From JBBECE01 sp040881985 (GTDB lineage Bacteria; Pseudomonadota; Alphaproteobacteria; Rhizobiales; Devosiaceae), in the NCBI GenBank assembly GCA_040881985.1, contig JBBECE010000031.1:19319-83318 (forward strand): 64,000 nucleotides of DNA, written 5' to 3'. The notes beneath the pieces are model-generated. The model was not told the origin of the DNA and searched no databases. It was given only the letters and a program-made list of their open reading frames with translations. Positions 44,081-53,235 of this stretch are shown here, piece after piece (position 1 is the first letter of the stretch; each line of letters opens with the position of its first letter). Both the position numbers and the translations under genes were made by a program.

Positions 44081-46416
44081 CCCCTTTTCACAAAACCCTC
44101 CAGCACGCGCTTCCGCCCAGCGTTCTCGAAGTCGATCGTCAGCTTGTTGCCGTCGACCGAAGCGACGCGGCCGAGGCCGAACTTGAGATGAATCACCTGT
44201 TCGCCGGCGCGGATGCCGCCGGGTGAGCCCGGATTGACCGAGCGGGCAACAAGGCCGCCCTCGATCAGCGGGCCCTGGTCGTTGCCGCGCGTCGAATGCT
44301 GGCGCTGGGCGCGCTGCCACCCCGGCGTCTGGTAGACGCTTTCGAAGGGGTCGCGGCTGTCGAAGCGCGAGGCGCCGCGCCGCCCGCCGTAATTGTAGCC
44401 CCCATAGGACGAGCCGGTATCGGTGATCTCGACTGCTTCGGCCGGCAGCTCATCGAGAAACCGCGACGGCAGGGCCGATTGCCAGAGCCCGCGAATGCGG
44501 CGGTTCTGCGCCAGCGAAATTCGCGCCCGGCGCTTGGCACGGGTGATCCCGACGTAACAGAGCCGCCGCTCCTCCTCGAGCCCGGCGCGGCCGCCCTCGT
44601 CGAGCGCCCGCTGGTGCGGGAACAGCCCTTCCTCCCAGCCCGGCAGGAATACCGTGTCGAACTCGAGCCCTTTTGCGGCGTGCAGCGTCATGATCGAGAC
44701 CGCGTCCTCGGCCTCGCCGGCGTCGCGCTCCATCACCAGCGAGACGTGCTCGAGGAAGCCGGTGATCGACTCGAACTCCTCCATCGAACGGACGAGCTCC
44801 TTGAGGTTTTCGAGCCGGCCCGGCGCGTCGGCGGACTTGTCGTCCTGCCACATTTTCGTATAGCCCGACTCGTCGAGGATCGCCTCGGCGACCTCGAAAT
44901 GCGGCAATGTCTGCATCCGCTGCGCCCAGCCGTCGAACTGGCGGACTAGCTCGCGCAGGGTCGAGCGCTGCTTCGACTTGACCTCTTCGGTCTCGGCGAG
45001 GTCGCGCGCCGCCTGCATCAGCGGGATGCGGGCCGAGCGGGCATAATCGTGGAGCGTCTGGATGGTGGTGTCGCCGAGACCCCGCTTCGGCACGTTGACG
45101 ATCCGCTCGAAGGCAAGATCGTCGGCGGGCTGGACGGTTGCGCGCAGATAGGCAAGCGCGTCGCGGATTTCGCGGCGCTCGTAAAAGCGCGGGCCGCCGA
45201 TGACGCGATAGTTGAGCCCCAGGGTGATGAAACGCTCCTCGAATTCGCGCATCTGGAACGAGGCGCGGACCAGGATCGCCATCGAGTTGAGTGGGTCGCC
45301 CTTGCGCTGGAAGGATTCGATCTCTTCGCCGACATGGCGGGCTTCTTCCTCCGAGTCCCAGACCGAGGTGATCGAGACCGGCTCGCCTTCCTCCCCGACA
45401 TCGGTCTGCAACGTCTTGCCGAGGCGGGCCTCGTTGTGGGCGATCAGATGCGAAGCGGCTTTCAGAATGCGCGAGGTCGAGCGGTAATTGCGCTCGAGGC
45501 GGATGACTTTGGCGCCGGGAAAATCGGTTTCGAACCTGAGAATGTTATCGACCTCGGCGCCGCGCCAGCCATAGATCGCCTGGTCGTCGTCCCCGACGAC
45601 GCAAAGATTTGCTGGAGCGCCGTCTCGACTCTGCCCCAAAAGCCTGAGCCACAGATATTGGGCGACGTTGGTGTCCTGATACTCGTCAACCAGCATGTAA
45701 TTGAAGCGCTCGTGATACTCGGCGAGGACCGAGGGGTGCTCCTTGAAAAGGCGGATGCCTTCGAGCAGCAGGTCACCGAAATCGGCGGCATTGAGCGTCT
45801 TCAGCCGCCCCTGATAGTCAGCATAGAGCTTCGCGGCCTTGCCATTGGCGAACAGGCCGACATCGGAGGCGTTGATCTGGGCCGGCAGGAGCCCGCGGTT
45901 TTTCCAGCCATCGATCATCAGGGCCAACTGGCGGGCGGGCCAGCGTTTTTCGTCGATGTTTTCGGCGGCAAGCAACTGTTTCAGGAGCCGGATCTGGTCG
46001 TCGGTATCGAGGATGGTGAAATCCGGCTTCAGCCCGACCAGCTCGGCATGGCGCCGCAGAATCCGCGCCCCGATCGAATGGAAGGTGCCGAGCCAGGCCA
46101 TGCCCTCGACGGAGCGCCCGATCAGCTGGCCGACGCGGCCCTTCATCTCGCGCGCCGCCTTGTTGGTGAAGGTGACGGCGAGGATTTCCGGGGCGCGCGC
46201 TTTGCCAGTCGCAAGGATATGGGCGATGCGGCTCGTCAGCACCCGGGTCTTGCCGGTCCCCGCTCCGGCCAGCACCAGGAGCGGGCCTTCGGTCGTCAGC
46301 ACCGCCTCGGCCTGTTCGGGATTGAGTTTGTCCAGATAGTTGGCCGCCGGACGGCCGAGCCGGGAGGTGATCGGGCCGGGCCCGGGGGGCCCCAGGGGCA
46401 ACGGTTCGGAAGCCAT
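44077..46416 (-). CDS. uvrD: DNA helicase UvrD/PcrA (superfamily 1)
   Basis: A 779-residue 3'-5' helicase in nucleotide excision and mismatch repair. Motifs in order: Q-motif LNPEQAEAV, Walker A VLAGAGTGKT, AVTFTNKAAREM, LGTFHSIGARILR, motif II MLVDEYQDTN, CVVGDDDQAIYGWRGA, RLERNYRS, IMTLHAAKGLEFDTVFLPGWEEGLFPH, and YVGITRAKRR. The C-terminal Tudor-like segment VIHLKFGLGRVASVDGNKLTIDF is PcrA-like. Its stop overlaps the start of the SIR2-like gene. Confidence 0.96.
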   Translation of the reverse strand: MASEPLPLGPPGPGPITSRLGRPAANYLDKLNPEQAEAVLTTEGPLLVLAGAGTGKTRVLTSRIAHILATGKARAPEILAVTFTNKAAREMKGRVGQLIGRSVEGMAWLGTFHSIGARILRRHAELVGLKPDFTILDTDDQIRLLKQLLAAENIDEKRWPARQLALMIDGWKNRGLLPAQINASDVGLFANGKAAKLYADYQGRLKTLNAADFGDLLLEGIRLFKEHPSVLAEYHERFNYMLVDEYQDTNVAQYLWLRLLGQSRDGAPANLCVVGDDDQAIYGWRGAEVDNILRFETDFPGAKVIRLERNYRSTSRILKAASHLIAHNEARLGKTLQTDVGEEGEPVSITSVWDSEEEARHVGEEIESFQRKGDPLNSMAILVRASFQMREFEERFITLGLNYRVIGGPRFYERREIRDALAYLRATVQPADDLAFERIVNVPKRGLGDTTIQTLHDYARSARIPLMQAARDLAETEEVKSKQRSTLRELVRQFDGWAQRMQTLPHFEVAEAILDESGYTKMWQDDKSADAPGRLENLKELVRSMEEFESITGFLEHVSLVMERDAGEAEDAVSIMTLHAAKGLEFDTVFLPGWEEGLFPHQRALDEGGRAGLEEERRLCYVGITRAKRRARISLAQNRRIRGLWQSALPSRFLDELPAEAVEITDTGSSYGGYNYGGRRGASRFDSRDPFESVYQTPGWQRAQRQHSTRGNDQGPLIEGGLVARSVNPGSPGGIRAGEQVIHLKFGLGRVASVDGNKLTIDFENAGRKRVLEGFVKRG

Positions 46417-46611
46417 CAGTGGGGCCCCGAATCTCTTTTTGTTCTCATCGGGCGAATATAGGCAGCGAGGCTGCGAATGTATATGCGCGGGCAGTTCGGG
46501 GCCCCGGACAAAATATCGCCGTCAACGCCCGGTAACTCGGGTGACGGCAGGGTGCGGCTGGCTTAAGACCATGGCTGGCGGCGCAACCGGATTGGCAAAG
46601 ACGCGGGGACT

Positions 46612-49600
46612 GTGCTCAACCGGCTATTCATTGTCGTGGGAAGTCTGGCGATCGTCGCGATCCTCGCTGCGTTCATCGTGCCGGGCTACTACGACTGGAA
46701 TCCGTATCGCGCCCGGCTCGAGCAGATCGCCGAGGAAGCCCTCGGCACTCCGATCACCATCCGGGGCGACCTGAAGCTGACGATTCTGCCGCAGCCGCGG
46801 ATGACGCTGAACGACGTGCTGGTCGGCCCCCCCGGAGCGCCGATTGCTGAGATCGCGCGGATCGAGGCTGAGTTCGCCCTGATGGAGTTCGTCCGCGACC
46901 GCTACAACGTCGCCAACCTCGTGCTCGAAGCGCCAAAAATCGCCTTCCGCATCGATAGCGACGGTCGGTTCACAGCGCCCTTCGATCTGGCGCGAGAGGT
47001 GAGCACGACCAATGTAGCGATCCGCAATGCGCGGGTCACCGGGGCGACGGTTTCGCTGACCGACGAGCGGACGGGTGAGGTCTATGTTGCCGATAGCGTC
47101 GAGGCCGGACTGAAGCTGACGGCGCTCAGGGGTCCGTTCTCGGTGCAGGCGACCGGCAATTTCGAGGGCGCGCCCTACCAGTTACGGGTCAGCACCTCCG
47201 ATCCGAACGAGAACGGCGATATCCGCCTGTCGGCTCATTTGCGGCCGCTCGAGGGCCGGTTCACCGTCTCGGCCGAAGGCTTGTTGACACTGGCGGATGG
47301 GCGGCCTCGGTTCGCGGGCACGGGGACCTGGCAATACCAGCCCGAACCGTCGGACGACGTGCGCACGGTGAGCGGGGCCGCGGTGCTCGATGCGACGGTC
47401 GAAGCCGATCCCGAGCGCCTGCTCCTGACGAATTTCACCTATCTGCCCGACGAGACGCGGGCCGGTACGCGCCTTTCCGGGGCGGCGGAAATCCGGCTCG
47501 GCGCCGATCCGCAGTTCGACGCGGTGATCTCCGGCGGGGTCGTCTCGCTGTTCGAGCCGGGCGACGTGCGCGAAGAGGCAACCGGGCGGCCCTACGCGAT
47601 CCTGCTGCTGCTCGACGCGCTGCCCGCGCCCCCGGTCACCGGACTGCCGGGCCGGATCGGTCTCGACATTGCCGAGCTCGATCTGCGGGGACTCTCGCTG
47701 CGCGAGGTGCGGCTCGACGCCCGCACCGACGGCAGCGATTGGGAGATCGAAGAACTTACCGGACGGCTGCCGGGGGAGACCTCGCTCAGCCTTGCCGGAC
47801 GATCGAGCGGGGAAGCGGGAGCGGCGAATTTCGAGGGGACGGTGACGCTCGAATCGCGGCGGCTCGACGCGCTGGCGCGCGGCTGGCGTGAGGAGACCGA
47901 AAACAATCCACTGTTCAACACCACGGGCAGGCTGACGGCCCAGGTGGCGATCGAGGAAGGCGGCATGGCCCTGACCCACGGGGAAGCCGAGATCGAGGGC
48001 AACGCCGTCGCGTTTTCGGCGCAGCTGGTCCGCCGGCCATCGCCTTCGATCGAGATCGAGGCCAGCCTCGGCGCGCTCGATCAACTGGCCTCGGCGCAGC
48101 TGGCGGCATTGTTCCCGGAAACGCTGGGCAGCCCCGCCTTTGCGGTGAGTTTCCCGCAAGGCTCGGCGAAGCTTGCGGCGGAGGGCCTGGTCTATCGGGG
48201 CGAGGCGCTGCGGGGGGTCGATCTGTCGGCAAGCTGGACACCCGAAGGCATCGAGTTCGAACATTTTGCGGCGAGCGAGACCGGCGGATCGAGCCTCGAG
48301 GCGTCCGGCCGGGTTGCCGGCACGCTCGCCGAGCCGCATCTGACGGGGACGGCCGAGATCGCTTTGACGCGAGGCGCCCGGATTGAAGAGTTCTGGGCGC
48401 TGCTGCCGGCGCCGGCGCTTGCGCCCCCGATCGCGACCGGGCTGCGGGCCAGCCTGCCCTTGCAACTTTCCCTGACGCTCGACGACCAAGAGGGCACCAG
48501 CCAGCGCCTTGCGCTGACCGGTGTTTCAGGGCTGGCACGGGTCGCCGGCGAGGCGACGTTTGGCAATGGCATCATCGCCGCATTGGCGGGGACGATCGAG
48601 GCCACGCTCGACATCCAGGCGCCGGACCGTACGGCGTTGGCGACGGCGCTCGGCGTGTCGGCTTCGATCGCCGCGGGACTGGTGATCGGCGAGCCGGCGT
48701 CGCTCAGCGTGCGGGCGAGCGGGACGCTCGCCGGCAGCGTCGAGACCGATCTCGAATTTGTCGCCGGCGACGAGCGCCTCGCTTATGACGGGATGCTGGT
48801 CGTCAGCAATCCTTCGGCCATTTCGGGACAGGGGAGAATTGACGTCAGGATTTCGGATTTCGCCGGCTACGCGGACGTGCTCGGGCTCGAAGGCCTGAGC
48901 CTGCCGGCGGTACTCGGGGTTGCTGACATTCGCTTCGAGGGGGCCGCCTCTGCCTCGGCGACCAGGATCGATGCGGTGATAGGAGGGCAGCGCATCGCCG
49001 GGGAACTGTCGCTCGCCCGGTCCGGCGGGGCCTTCGATTACGCCGGCGCGCTGCGCACCGACCGGGTCGAACTGGCGGCGCTCGGTTCGTTTCTCGGCGG
49101 GGCGGCTTCGATGGTGCCGGGCGACGGGGTGTGGCCGATCGGGCCGATCGCCGTCGGGGAAGGCGCGCGATCCTCGCGTGGGCGAATTGCGGTTGAGGCC
49201 GAACGGCTGAGACATGACGGCCTCGACTTGCTGAGCGGGGTCAGGTTCGATTTTGCCTGGGACGGCAGCGAGACCCGCATCCGCGAGCTGACCGGCGCGC
49301 TCGGGGAGGGCGAAGTCACCGTCGACGCACGGCTCTGCTGCGCCTCGGCCGTGCCGGACAAGCAACTCACCGCCCGCTTTTCGATCGATGGTGTCGAACT
49401 CGAACTGCTGCTGCCCGAGGTTCTGGCTGGCCGTCTCGGAGGCAGCGTCGAGGCGAGCGGGCAGGTCTCGGGCTCGGGAGCGAGCTTCGCCGACATCGCC
49501 CAGACGCTGGGCGGGGAGGGCGGATTCGCGGTCGACGCGCTGACGGTCGAAGGCTTCAGCTCCGGCGTGTTCGAAGCGATCGCCCGGATCGACAATGTCA

Positions 49601-50313
49601 TTGAGCTTGAGCCAGCCGAATTGACCAACGCCGTCGCCACGGCGCTGGCGATGGGATCTTTCGAGGCGCCGCGGATCGAAGGCTTGTTCAGCGTGGCGGC
49701 GGGCGCGGCGCGGGTGACCAATCTCGCGGCCGAGGCGGGTGGGGTGCGGCTGCTCGGCGATGGCGCGCTCGACCTCGGCGATTTCAGGCTCGACAGCGCC
49801 TGGTCGCTGACGCCGGCAATCCCGGTCGGCGGCAACGGCCTCATCACCGAGTCCACCGGCCGGGTCACGGCGCTGGTCGAGGGCCCCTTGAGTGGACCCG
49901 AAAGCCGGTTGGACGTGGCGCAAATGGTCGACGCCCTGAAGGTACGCGCCTTGGAGATCGAAGTCGCGCGGCTCGAACAGTTGCGCGCCGAAGACGAGGC
50001 ACGGATCCGCGCCGCCAGCGCCGAGGCGCAACGTCAGTTGGCGATGCGGTTCATCGGTGAAGCGATTGCGGCGCGCGAGGCGGAGGCTCGCGAGGCCGTG
50101 CGCATGGCGCAGGCGGTGATCCTGCGGGAAGTTGTACGGCAGGCGGAAGAAGCGGCGCGGCTTGCCGCCGAGGCGGAAGCCCTACGGCTGGCGGCCGAGG
50201 CCCTGCTCATCACTGCGCCGCAGCCGCCGCCCGCGCCGTTCCCGCGCGAGCCCTCGGTTCAGTTTATCGAGCCCTTGCCCGAGTATCAGCCGATCGACCT
50301 TCTGCCCGACTAG
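46612..50313 (+). CDS. Large AsmA-family protein
   Basis: A 1233-residue inner-membrane-anchored periplasmic protein. The N-terminal membrane segment (FIVVGSLAIVAILAAFIV, about 5-22) is followed directly by AsmA family signatures YYDWNPYRARLEQIAEEALGTPITIRGDLKLTILPQPRMTL. A very long beta-rich body ends with a second AsmA-like region. The last 110 residues (about 1100-1205) are an Ala/Glu/Arg-rich coiled coil, unusual for the family. AsmA-like proteins are bridge-like lipid-transfer factors affecting outer membrane lipid balance. GTG 46612 is the start; the 3' end overlaps the convergent ribbon-helix-helix gene by 50 bases. Confidence 0.88.
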   Translation: MLNRLFIVVGSLAIVAILAAFIVPGYYDWNPYRARLEQIAEEALGTPITIRGDLKLTILPQPRMTLNDVLVGPPGAPIAEIARIEAEFALMEFVRDRYNVANLVLEAPKIAFRIDSDGRFTAPFDLAREVSTTNVAIRNARVTGATVSLTDERTGEVYVADSVEAGLKLTALRGPFSVQATGNFEGAPYQLRVSTSDPNENGDIRLSAHLRPLEGRFTVSAEGLLTLADGRPRFAGTGTWQYQPEPSDDVRTVSGAAVLDATVEADPERLLLTNFTYLPDETRAGTRLSGAAEIRLGADPQFDAVISGGVVSLFEPGDVREEATGRPYAILLLLDALPAPPVTGLPGRIGLDIAELDLRGLSLREVRLDARTDGSDWEIEELTGRLPGETSLSLAGRSSGEAGAANFEGTVTLESRRLDALARGWREETENNPLFNTTGRLTAQVAIEEGGMALTHGEAEIEGNAVAFSAQLVRRPSPSIEIEASLGALDQLASAQLAALFPETLGSPAFAVSFPQGSAKLAAEGLVYRGEALRGVDLSASWTPEGIEFEHFAASETGGSSLEASGRVAGTLAEPHLTGTAEIALTRGARIEEFWALLPAPALAPPIATGLRASLPLQLSLTLDDQEGTSQRLALTGVSGLARVAGEATFGNGIIAALAGTIEATLDIQAPDRTALATALGVSASIAAGLVIGEPASLSVRASGTLAGSVETDLEFVAGDERLAYDGMLVVSNPSAISGQGRIDVRISDFAGYADVLGLEGLSLPAVLGVADIRFEGAASASATRIDAVIGGQRIAGELSLARSGGAFDYAGALRTDRVELAALGSFLGGAASMVPGDGVWPIGPIAVGEGARSSRGRIAVEAERLRHDGLDLLSGVRFDFAWDGSETRIRELTGALGEGEVTVDARLCCASAVPDKQLTARFSIDGVELELLLPEVLAGRLGGSVEASGQVSGSGASFADIAQTLGGEGGFAVDALTVEGFSSGVFEAIARIDNVIELEPAELTNAVATALAMGSFEAPRIEGLFSVAAGAARVTNLAAEAGGVRLLGDGALDLGDFRLDSAWSLTPAIPVGGNGLITESTGRVTALVEGPLSGPESRLDVAQMVDALKVRALEIEVARLEQLRAEDEARIRAASAEAQRQLAMRFIGEAIAAREAEAREAVRMAQAVILREVVRQAEEAARLAAEAEALRLAAEALLITAPQPPPAPFPREPSVQFIEPLPEYQPIDLLPD

Positions 50314-50545
50314 GCTGAAGCGAACGGGCGCGCTTTTCCGTCCAACCCAGCACCGCCACGCGCAGCGCCGAGGCGAGGCCCGCCCCGGCACGGGTGCCGT
50401 CGATCTCGACAATGAGCGCCGCGAGCGGCAGGCGACGCTTGGCGGCCATCGCATCGAGCGCCGCCCAGAATTCGGGCTCAAGGGCAACCGAGGTGCGATG
50501 GCCGGCGATGCTCAGCGAGCGCTTGGTCAGGGACGAAGCGGGCAA
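50264..50545 (-). CDS. Ribbon-helix-helix domain protein
   Basis: A 93-residue protein with a ribbon-helix-helix core near residues 8-68: KRSLSIAGHRTSVALEPEFWAAL gives the strand and first helix, then LPLAALIVEID. This form is widespread in alphaproteobacteria downstream of sspB. It probably binds DNA as a dimer; the target is unknown. The start is TTG 50545, immediately after the sspB stop, so it is co-transcribed with sspB; no strong ribosome site, so translation probably depends on coupling. The tail after about residue 75 is basic and overlaps the asmA 3' end. Confidence 0.75.
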   Translation of the reverse strand: MPASSLTKRSLSIAGHRTSVALEPEFWAALDAMAAKRRLPLAALIVEIDGTRAGAGLASALRVAVLGWTEKRARSLQPSRAEGRSADTRARAR

Positions 50546-51037
50546 TCAGGGCTTCTTGCGGAAGGAATCGAGGCTGATGATTTTCTCGCCCTGCGGTCCA
50601 TCCGGGGGGGGCGGAGGCGACTCTTCGGCATCGTCGTTTCCCGACCTGGCCGGCGGGCGCGAAACGGCGGTGCCGGGCGCCCCGGTTAACTCGAATTGCA
50701 GGACGAACTGGACCGAGGGGTCGAAGAAGCCCTTGAGCGCGGAGAAGGGGATGGAGAGCCGTTCGGGCTCGCCCTCGAAGCTCAGCCCGACCTCAAAGCC
50801 GGACTCGGCGACCGAGAGATCCCAGAACTGGTGCTGCAGCACGATGGTCATTTCGTTTTCGTACTGGGCCAGCAGCCGCTCGGAAATCCTGACTCCGGGA
50901 GCGGTCGTCGCGAAGGTAATGAAGAAATGATGTTCGCCCGGAAGGCCGGTCTTGGCGACTTCGGAAAGCACCTTCCGGACGACGCCGCGCAGCGCGTCCT
51001 GGGCCAAAATGTCGAAGCGGATCAAGTCCTCGGACAT
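50546..51037 (-). CDS. sspB: ClpXP adaptor SspB (alphaproteobacterial type)
   Basis: A 163-residue adaptor that binds ssrA-tagged proteins and delivers them to ClpXP. The folded core covers about 1-115 (LIRFDILAQDALRGVVRKVL, FFITFATTAPGVRIS, MTIVLQHQFWDL, SFEGEPERLSIPF). A flexible acidic/proline linker follows, and a C-terminal ClpX-docking tail (KIISLDSFRKKP). ATG 51037 has GGAGAA upstream; the frame is open to 51100 without support. The ssrA gene producing the tag is directly upstream on the same strand. Confidence 0.94.
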   Translation of the reverse strand: MSEDLIRFDILAQDALRGVVRKVLSEVAKTGLPGEHHFFITFATTAPGVRISERLLAQYENEMTIVLQHQFWDLSVAESGFEVGLSFEGEPERLSIPFSALKGFFDPSVQFVLQFELTGAPGTAVSRPPARSGNDDAEESPPPPPDGPQGEKIISLDSFRKKP

Positions 51038-51135
51038 GGGTTCTCCGGCGTCTTCGGAACAATCCGGTGCGGACGATTCCCGCCCGCATATCAGACGCAT
51101 CCCGGGGGGAAAGCAAGGACCAAGCGGGGGAGAAG

Positions 51136-51450
51136 TTGCAGGCTTCTGTTGCCAGGTGCCTGCGGACCCCGCCTTACCCTGCTACAGGCAAGGACTTGAT
51201 TTGAAGGTTTCGCGCCGCATTACGCAGCGAGAAGAACACCTTCAGCATAGTTGTCGTTTGCAACTATTTTTCGGCCCGATAACGGTGGAACCATGCCGAG
51301 CGAAAGCCAACCCTTTACACCCTCGTCGATCCTGTTTCGCCCCCATGAGGCCCACTCTTATCGAGTGGGTTGTGGTGGAGGCGCCGGGTACTGCCCCCGG
51401 GTCCGATGGGCTTATTACGATCGCAGTTTATCGCCGTAGCCGTTGCCGGC
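51136..51450 (-). ncRNA. ssrA: Two-piece (circularly permuted) tmRNA
   Basis: tmRNA rescues stalled ribosomes and tags the nascent chain. Read leftward: an acceptor piece of about 80 nt ends with CCACCA (51378-51373) and contains the T-arm-like CCCGGGGGCAGTACCCGG. An internal spacer with hairpin CCCACTC/GAGTGGG follows. The coding piece begins GGGGGCGAAACAGGATCGAC at 51344. The tag ORF is at 51261-51220, encoding ANDNYAEGVLLAA plus TAA, the resume codon being GCA. The 3' part has a GCAGGC/GCCTGC hairpin (51138-51163). The permuted order is the alphaproteobacterial form. Outer ends are approximate. Confidence 0.93.
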
Positions 51451-51456
51451 TCGTTC

Positions 51457-51485
51457 AATATAGTCGCTCGGGACCCACGATGCAA
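51457..51485 (-). promoter_or_regulatory. ssrA promoter
   Basis: On the minus strand TTGCAT (51485-51480) and TATATT (51462-51457) are separated by 17 bases, a good sigma-70 promoter. The predicted start is near 51450, just ahead of the acceptor piece of tmRNA. Confidence 0.7.
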
Positions 51486-51589
51486 AGAATTGCCGGCGCG
51501 ATGGTTTCCCGCCGCTTGTAATCCCCCGCCAATTGGCGACAATGCCCCCGGGCAAAGGGCTGGCTCCAAAATACCATCAGGGGGAATAA

Positions 51590-51907
51590 ATGAGCAGGTA
51601 TCTGGAGGACGTGCGCCGATATGACAAGCGGGCCGACGAAGCGGTGGTGAAGCGGCTGGAGCGATATCTCGGCGGGGCGCTGCGCACTCCGGACTCGCGG
51701 TTCGTCGCGGCCACCGACCGCCGGGAACTCGACACGATCCGCGACAAGTTCCTGAAGCGCAAGCTCGGCATGAAGGACCGCCGCGACAAGCTCGATTCAA
51801 TCGTCGCCCAGGTCGCCCAGGAGATGAAGGCGCAACGGATGAAGCGGCGGCTGACCTTCTACTATCTCTGCGCGAAACGGGCCAACAAACTCAATCTCTT
51901 CACCTGA
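51590..51907 (+). CDS. DUF2853 family protein
   Basis: A 105-residue, basic, helical protein of the DUF2853 family (YLEDVRRYDKRADEAVVKRLERYLGGAL near the start, FYYLCAKRANKLNLF at the end). No known function; no membrane segment or cysteine pattern. A clear CAGGGGGA ribosome site precedes ATG 51590. It is divergent from ssrA and 44 bp before thyA on the same strand, so it may be co-transcribed with the thyA-folA group. Confidence 0.85.
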   Translation: MSRYLEDVRRYDKRADEAVVKRLERYLGGALRTPDSRFVAATDRRELDTIRDKFLKRKLGMKDRRDKLDSIVAQVAQEMKAQRMKRRLTFYYLCAKRANKLNLFT

Positions 51908-51951
51908 GGCTGCCTCTGCGGTCTCGCCCGAGAATCGCCAAGAGCCGTGAC

Positions 51952-52746
51952 ATGAGAGCCTATCTCGACCTGATGGCCGCAGTACTCGAAGGCGGGGTCG
52001 ACCGTCCCGACCGGACGGGCACCGGCACCCGCTCGGTGTTCGGCCGTCAGATGCGTTTCGACCTTGGCGCCGGATTTCCGCTGGTGACGACCAAGAAGCT
52101 GCATCTCAAATCGATCATCCACGAGCTGCTGTGGATGCTGCGGGGCGAGACCAATATCCTCTACCTCAACGAGCACGGGGTGCGGATCTGGGACGAATGG
52201 GCCGACGAGACGGGCGAGCTCGGGCCGGTCTATGGCTCGCAATGGCGGTCCTGGGCGGCTCCCGACAGGCGGCGGATCGACCAGATCGCCAACGTCGTCG
52301 AAAGCATCAAAACCAAGCCGTATTCGCGGCGGCACATCGTCAGCGCCTGGAATCCGGCCGAGGTCGACGAAATGGCCCTGCCGCCGTGCCATTGCCTCTT
52401 CCAGTTCTATGTCGCCGGCGGCAAGCTCAGCTGCCAGCTCTATCAGCGTTCGGCCGACATCTTCCTCGGCTTGCCTTTCAATATCGCCTCGTATGCGCTG
52501 CTGACCCACCTGATGGCGCAGGCGACGCGGCTTCAGCCCGGCGAGTTCATCCATACGTTGGGGGACGCGCATCTTTACGCCAACCATGCCGAGCCAGCCC
52601 GCGAGCAGTTGCGCCGCGAGCCGAAGCCATTGCCGAAGTTGGCGCTCAACCCGGGGAAGACCTCGATCTTCGATTTTGTCTATGACGATTTCACCATGCT
52701 CGGCTACGACCCCCACCCGCATATCCGGGCCGAGGTGGCGGTCTGA
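51952..52746 (+). CDS. thyA: Thymidylate synthase
   Basis: A 264-residue enzyme (the usual length) that methylates dUMP to dTMP with methylene-THF, producing dihydrofolate for FolA. Marks are DRTGTGTRSVFG, FPLVTTKKLHLKSIIHELLW, phosphate-binding SRRHIVSAWNP, the catalytic cysteine in LPPCHCLFQF, and QRSADIFLGLPFNIASYA. The gene before folA is a GNAT inserted in the usual thyA-folA pair. Confidence 0.97.
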   Translation: MRAYLDLMAAVLEGGVDRPDRTGTGTRSVFGRQMRFDLGAGFPLVTTKKLHLKSIIHELLWMLRGETNILYLNEHGVRIWDEWADETGELGPVYGSQWRSWAAPDRRRIDQIANVVESIKTKPYSRRHIVSAWNPAEVDEMALPPCHCLFQFYVAGGKLSCQLYQRSADIFLGLPFNIASYALLTHLMAQATRLQPGEFIHTLGDAHLYANHAEPAREQLRREPKPLPKLALNPGKTSIFDFVYDDFTMLGYDPHPHIRAEVAV

Positions 52747-52752
52747 CTTGAG

Positions 52753-53235
52753 ATGGGGCTCGAGATCAGGCAGGCAGGCCCGGCGGATATCGAGGGCATC
52801 GTCTATTTCATTGGTGCGCTCGCCGACTACGAGCGGCTGAGCGGTGTGGTGAAGATCAGCCCGGATGACCTTCGCCGCGATCTCTTCGGTCCAAACCCCC
52901 GGGTTTTCTGTGAAATCGCCTTCCTCGACGGGTTACCGGCCGGTTTTACGCTATGGTATTATTCCTATTCGACCTTCCAGGGCCGGCACGGCATCTGGCT
53001 TGAAGACCTGTTTGTGGAGCAGGCTCATCGCGGCAAGGGCATCGGCCGGGCGCTGATGGCGCAACTCGCCGCCAAGTGCAGCGCCGAAGGGCTCGGCCGG
53101 CTGGCCTGGTGGGTGCTCGATTGGAACCAGAAGTCGATCGGCTTCTACAGGGCGCTCGGGGCAACGCTGCAGTCCGAATGGAGCGTCTGCCGCATCGAGG
53201 GGGCTGAACTGGCGGCGCTGGGAGAGCATGGATGA
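52753..53235 (+). CDS. GNAT acetyltransferase resembling diamine/spermidine N1-acetyltransferase
   Basis: A 160-residue GNAT. The segment GIWLEDLFVEQAHRGKGIGRALM contains the acetyl-CoA loop, followed by WWVLDWNQKSIGFYRALGA, the pattern of SSAT-type polyamine or diamine acetyltransferases. Substrate assignment is from this resemblance only. ATG 52753 is six bases after the thyA stop, and its own stop overlaps the folA ATG (ATGA), so it is translated within the thyA-folA message. Confidence 0.85.
   Translation: MGLEIRQAGPADIEGIVYFIGALADYERLSGVVKISPDDLRRDLFGPNPRVFCEIAFLDGLPAGFTLWYYSYSTFQGRHGIWLEDLFVEQAHRGKGIGRALMAQLAAKCSAEGLGRLAWWVLDWNQKSIGFYRALGATLQSEWSVCRIEGAELAALGEHG

Noticed and set aside
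45049..46461. Long plus-strand open frame opposite uvrD
   Set aside because: Shadow of the helicase; no ribosome site or domain.
51100..51500. Small ORFs over the ssrA region
   Set aside because: The stretch is explained by the two-piece tmRNA; the ORFs have no ribosome sites.
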